DNA of 6,618 nucleotides from an uncultured Mesorhizobium sp. GTDB taxonomy: Bacteria; Pseudomonadota; Alphaproteobacteria; Rhizobiales; Rhizobiaceae. The stretch is from contig CATMOC010000212.1 of NCBI GenBank assembly GCA_950071955.1, positions 1 to 6,618 on the forward strand, read 5' to 3'. Of this stretch, positions 5,777 to 6,618 are shown one piece after another; the stretch's first letter is position 1; the number at the start of each line of letters is the position of its first letter. The notes beneath the pieces are model-generated. The model did no database searches and was not told the DNA's origin. It saw only the letters and a program-made list of their open reading frames with translations. The position numbers were made by a program, and so were the translations under genes.

Positions 5777-6618
5777 CTAATCCGGCAGTCCCGCCTTGGC
5801 GAGGCCTTCGAGCACTCGCTCCCAGTCGGCGGGGTCCTTGTAGGGAAGCACGCGGCCGCGGTGTTCGAGCGAATAGCTGGGATTGACGCGGAACACGTCC
5901 CTCCAGACAGCCCGCGCCTCGTCGAACAGGCCGAGGTGGCCGCAGGCGGAGGCGAGCATGACCCGCGAGATGTCGGTTTCGGGACAGAGGGCAATGCGTT
6001 CGCGCAGGATCTTGGCAGCCATCTCGTAATCCCCGCGCATGAAATGCGCGTGGCCGAGGAAATGCAGCCACATGTCCGGATAGCGCGGGTTCAACACCAT
6101 CGCCTTCTCGAGATTGGCGATCGCCTCGTCCGGCTGGTGCAGGTAGACGAGCATGTTGCCGCGCGTGACCAGCGTTTCCGCGTCGCCGGGGCTCAGTTCC
6201 GCCGCCTTGTCGAGGACGGCGGCCGCCTTGTCCATGTCGCGCTCCCACAGCAAGGTGACGGCGAGCGCCCGATGCGCCAGCGCGTCGTCGGGGCCGAGTT
6301 CGACCGCCTTGCGGGCCGTGGCGAGGGCGAATTCCAATGTCTCTTTCGGGTGTTCCGTCCAGTTGTTGACGTAGGCCAGGATGTTGGCGAAGGCGAGGCC
6401 GGAGCGTGCGAACGTCAGGCCGGGATCGAGCTTGACGGCCTGCTCGAACAGCTTCGAGGCTTCCATGAGCCGTTCGCGGTTCACCTTGCCCAAAAGGTCG
6501 CGGCCGCGCAGCGTCAGGGAACCTCGGACACCCTTGACGTTGGCGTCGAAGCGCACGGTGACGGTCCGATCCGATGGGGTGGCCGTCGACGCCGCCGCTA
6601 TTTTCGGCGTGCCGCCGT
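5777..6618 (-). CDS. TPR-repeat protein, C-terminal part of an adenylate-cyclase-like protein, partial
   Basis: The visible 279 residues are the C-terminal part of a larger protein. The frame has no stop between 6556 and the window edge, and a GTG at 6556 is only an internal codon candidate. The last visible upstream residues are Ala/Ser/Thr-rich, likely a linker. Downstream are about five tetratricopeptide repeats, with typical pieces such as AVKLDPGLTFARSGLAFA, AVELGPDDALAHRALAV and AMVLNPRYPDMWLHFLG. The end, HRGRVLPYKDPADWERVLEG followed by LAKAGLPD, strongly resembles the tail of rhizobial proteins that join a class III adenylate/guanylate cyclase or winged-helix DNA-binding domain to TPRs. 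The catalytic or DNA-binding domain would lie beyond the right edge, so which it is cannot be told. The stop codon is TAG. Confidence 0.85.
   Translation of the reverse strand, partial: GGTPKIAAASTATPSDRTVTVRFDANVKGVRGSLTLRGRDLLGKVNRERLMEASKLFEQAVKLDPGLTFARSGLAFANILAYVNNWTEHPKETLEFALATARKAVELGPDDALAHRALAVTLLWERDMDKAAAVLDKAAELSPGDAETLVTRGNMLVYLHQPDEAIANLEKAMVLNPRYPDMWLHFLGHAHFMRGDYEMAAKILRERIALCPETDISRVMLASACGHLGLFDEARAVWRDVFRVNPSYSLEHRGRVLPYKDPADWERVLEGLAKAGLPD

Overview
The window is GC-rich and densely coding, and looks like chromosome from an alphaproteobacterium, most likely of the order Hyphomicrobiales (Rhizobiales). The evidence is a pyrrolysine-free MttB-type methyltransferase next to a corrinoid protein and a DUF1638 protein, an entericidin-like lipoprotein behind a match to the EcfG (general stress sigma factor) promoter consensus, and an adenylate-cyclase-style TPR tail. 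The species cannot be named from this sequence.

Left part (1-3472): a corrinoid-dependent methyl-transfer module. A DUF1638 protein (25-672, minus) and a B12-binding corrinoid protein (947-1642, minus) share one strand. A large MttB/MtgB-like methyltransferase (1898-3472, plus) diverges from the corrinoid gene across a 255-bp regulatory gap that carries inverted repeats. A 44-residue entericidin-like lipoprotein (721-855, plus) sits between the two minus-strand genes, on the opposite strand. A GC-rich hairpin at 872-893 separates it from the corrinoid gene. The expected chemistry is demethylation of a quaternary or tertiary amine by the MttB homologue, with the methyl group passed to Co(I) on the corrinoid protein. 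The second methyltransferase (methyl-corrinoid to tetrahydrofolate) and the reductive activator are not in the window and may lie to the left.

Middle part (3473-5772): a 244-bp gap with several small hairpins, then three plus-strand genes. These are a four-helix cytochrome b561 (3717-4232), a dienelactone-hydrolase family enzyme with an intact Cys-Asp-His triad (4314-5045), and a protein with an apparent CblC/QueG-like N-terminal half and a Cys-rich Fe-S C-terminal part (5074-5772). The last is the most thought-provoking item, because it could be a cobalamin- or flavin-handling redox protein close to a corrinoid methyltransferase module.

Right part (5777-6618): a minus-strand TPR protein, probably the C-terminal part of a class III adenylate-cyclase-like or transcriptional-regulator-like protein. 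It runs off the right edge and converges with the Fe-S gene across only 4 bp. No tRNA, rRNA, CRISPR array or insertion sequence was seen.
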